Part shown: positions 61,701 through 64,000 of the stretch, piece by piece | Layout: each line of letters begins with the position of its first letter | Position numbering within the stretch: the first letter of the stretch is position 1 | DNA from: Dillenia suffruticosa | Taxonomy: Eukaryota > Streptophyta > Magnoliopsida > Dilleniales > Dilleniaceae | Direction: 5' to 3' | Length of the DNA: 64,000 bases | Assembly: GCA_033439265.1 (NCBI GenBank) | Contig: JAVTVX010000035.1 | Coordinates: forward strand, 6,676,001-6,740,000 | The notes under the pieces: generated by a model | Database searches by the model: none | What the model was told of the DNA's origin: nothing | The model's input: the letters and a program-made list of their open reading frames with translations, nothing else | Made by a program: the position numbers and the translations under genes

Positions 61701-64000
61701 GTATGTTCTGCTTACATTTCAAGAAAGGAACATTCTGGCTTTTTAATTTTCCTGTTTTGCTAGTGTTCATTTGATACGTTGTTTCTTGATATGGTTGGAT
61801 TGAGTATGATATTTATTATTTATTATTTAATATTTGGCTAGAGTTACTTTATGCATTATTGGATTTGTCTATTTAGCTTAGAGTATCTTATTGATCTTCC
61901 AGTATGTTAGCTGTTTGGAGTGGATTTTTCTCATAGGAATTCAATTTTGATTCAAGTTAGCTTTAGAATTAGATTTTGGTTTTTACTCTGTGTTTTAGAG
62001 GGTAATGTTTCAAGATGAGTTCAGGAGCTTTTTGGGAGTAATTTTGCTATTTTTCTAGGTTAAGTACTTAATTCAATTCGTGACCACAGGACCCAAGGTT
62101 TGAGCATGAATTTCTTCGAGATAATATTTTACCTGTATGGTGCCATAATTGCCTCAGTTGCATACCAGAAGAGGAGATTAGCTTTGATCATGCAGTGTTC
62201 ATTTATTTTGGTCCATTCTTTCTGGCCAACGAGCCTATATTCTCTGATTCTTTTCTTTCTTAGTAGGATGGAAGGTAAGCACTATGAGGGATCATGGTGT
62301 TTTCACTCCGTGGGATTGGTAGTTGCAATATGAGTTTAAAAGATCTAGCAGGAAATTTACATTGGTTTTGATTTCCTTAATACTATCATACTCCAAGGTT
62401 TCACATTCAAGTCTAGAAAGAAGGAAAAGAAAAATCTTTGTATACTAAATGACGATCTCCTTTCTTTCACTTCATTCTGCTTAAAAAATGTACAAGGTGA
62501 GCAGCAAGATGCTCACAACCTGTGCATTTGGAGACTCCTTCCAAGCGTAAAGCTTGTCCTAGGATATCCAGACACCATGCATGAAATTTTCGGCAAAGAT
62601 CGGATTTAAACCTCTTGCAATATAATTGCTGAGGCCACATTTATTTCACTGAAGTTATACCAAAAAAGGAAAAAAATAAATAGTTAATCAAAATTATAAA
62701 TTTATTTAGTAAATAATTCAATTGTGAAACTTTGAGCCTGAGCAAGCCTCCAAATTAAGAAATTATATTTGTTAGGCTCTATTACTTTCCAGAATTCCAT
62801 CTGAGGATAGAGGTTCCTTTCTTAATAATATTGACAAAGCAGTAGGAATATTTTACTTGAACAGCCTGCTACCTCTTCTTAATAATGTCTTCTCCTCAAC
62901 CTTACCTCCCACCTTCCAGCATATAGTTGATATGTAAAACCAGTTCTATTGTTTTGGATCTTGAGTATACCTTAAATACTATGGCTCAATTAATGCTCCT
63001 GTCAATTGGCATTGTAGACTTATGCATGAAAGAATCCTTTTCCTTTGCCAACATGGAAAATGTCGGAATCAATTTTTTACACCAAAATCACTGCATTGAA
63101 AATATGCCAAAAATGAATAGACTCATGACATCTATTGACCAAATTTATGCATGTTGAGATGCCATGTCAACCCTTTTAAATGAGCTTTCACACTTTTGTA
63201 CAACATATTCAAGCTCAATTGTATGTTGCACTTTATAAGTAGCCACAACCTAAAAAGTATGGATCTGGATACATTTATTATATCGTGTACAGAGAGATAT
63301 GAAAAGTTTTTGGAAACTAGTACATATGACTTTTTCTTAAATAATAATTTTAATATATCTCTAATGATTAAATTTTGCTAATCTCTTGATCATTTTTATG
63401 AATAAATAAATTTATTGTAGCAGATTTAATTAGATTTTTCTAGTATGTATAATTGTGGTTTCTTCGCACTTATTGTATCCTCAATTCACCCATTGTACCA
63501 TCTGTGAGTAAATCAAAGAAACTCATGTGCTATTAGTGTAATGTGTTAGCCACAAAAAATTCCATCTGAAGTATTCCTTTTCATTGATGACTTTTCCTCA
63601 TTGATTGAGGGGGTACACGTCTGATGTAGATACACATTCCATTTTGAATTATTATATGAGGCACGAACATGGGCACAAGACATTATCTTTGACATGATTG
63701 TCACACGGTAACCATGAATCCTTTTATTTTACACTATTGTAAGTGATAAAGTGTTGTATCATGTTATGTCTAAAAATCGTGTCTCAACATATGTGTGCTT
63801 CGTATGTCACAGCAGCAGCTTTTACACTTTGTCATCATGCTTCATCACTTGCCTTTCTATTATATGGTTAAGGATGTTCACAGATCACCTTAGAAAGTGG
63901 AAGCCAAAAGCTCCTCTATATTCCCTATTTTTGCATTCATCTTAGCTAGAGTTCTAGTGAGTTCCCTTTTCTTCTAGCAGATACCATTTGGAGGATCAAA
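61701..64000 (+). other. DGD1 intron 1 (start), no further exon seen
   Basis: Begins with the donor GTATGT. The stretch is AT-rich with only short open frames, and none resembles the conserved DGD1 continuation or any other protein. The intron is therefore at least 2.3 kb. Confidence 0.6.

Noticed and set aside
61701-64000. Search for further DGD1 exons
   Set aside because: No open frame here matches the conserved continuation, so no second exon is annotated.

Overview
The window is nuclear DNA from a flowering plant, most likely a eudicot. It is very AT-rich, has long intergenic stretches full of small retroposons and microsatellites, and its spliced genes all have clear plant homologues. 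I cannot name the species. All exon models below were read by eye from splice consensus, reading phase and family similarity, not from transcripts.

Layout. 1-4051: intergenic, with one tRNA-derived SINE (956-1117). 4052-7300 (minus): complete two-exon TMK-type leucine-rich-repeat receptor kinase. 7301-16032: long AT-rich gap with retroposons (11630-11820, 13123-13215) and a (GA)37 tract. 16033-20799 and 23043-24961 (both minus): tandem pair of NC-domain (LRAT-like) genes with identical exon 1 (20 nt) and exon 2 (74 nt) sizes. Intron 2 of the first copy holds a dead RTE-type LINE and a tRNA-Val(UAC) unit fused to an RTE-like 3' tail. 29798-43360 (minus): complete 19-exon gene for translation release factor eRF3 (538 aa), with two SINEs in its introns. 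43361-46954: divergent intergenic region to the next gene, holding a roughly 784-bp element with long terminal inverted repeats. 46955-58209 (plus): complete 10-exon golgin-84-like gene (Arabidopsis golgin candidate 2 type, 634 aa), with retroposon debris in its fifth intron. 58210-61085: intergenic, with a SINE and a G-box-rich promoter island. 61086-61700 (plus): first coding exon of a DGD1-type digalactosyldiacylglycerol synthase; the rest lies beyond the window.

The genes do not form a pathway. They are a normal mix: hormone/receptor signalling (TMK), translation termination (eRF3), Golgi tethering (golgin-84), chloroplast galactolipid synthesis (DGD1) and two poorly characterised LRAT-fold proteins. 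I found no gene cluster that looks like a new biochemical system.

The most unusual observations are: a tRNA-Val primary-transcript-like unit joined to an RTE LINE tail and flanked by a short direct repeat; a tandemly duplicated exon in the N-terminal region of eRF3; two GC-AG introns in the divergent eRF3/golgin pair, one of them 78 nt and in frame; a 7-nt coding first exon in eRF3; the long inverted-repeat element; and a set of diverged SINEs whose insertion events can still be read from 11-17 bp target-site duplications.
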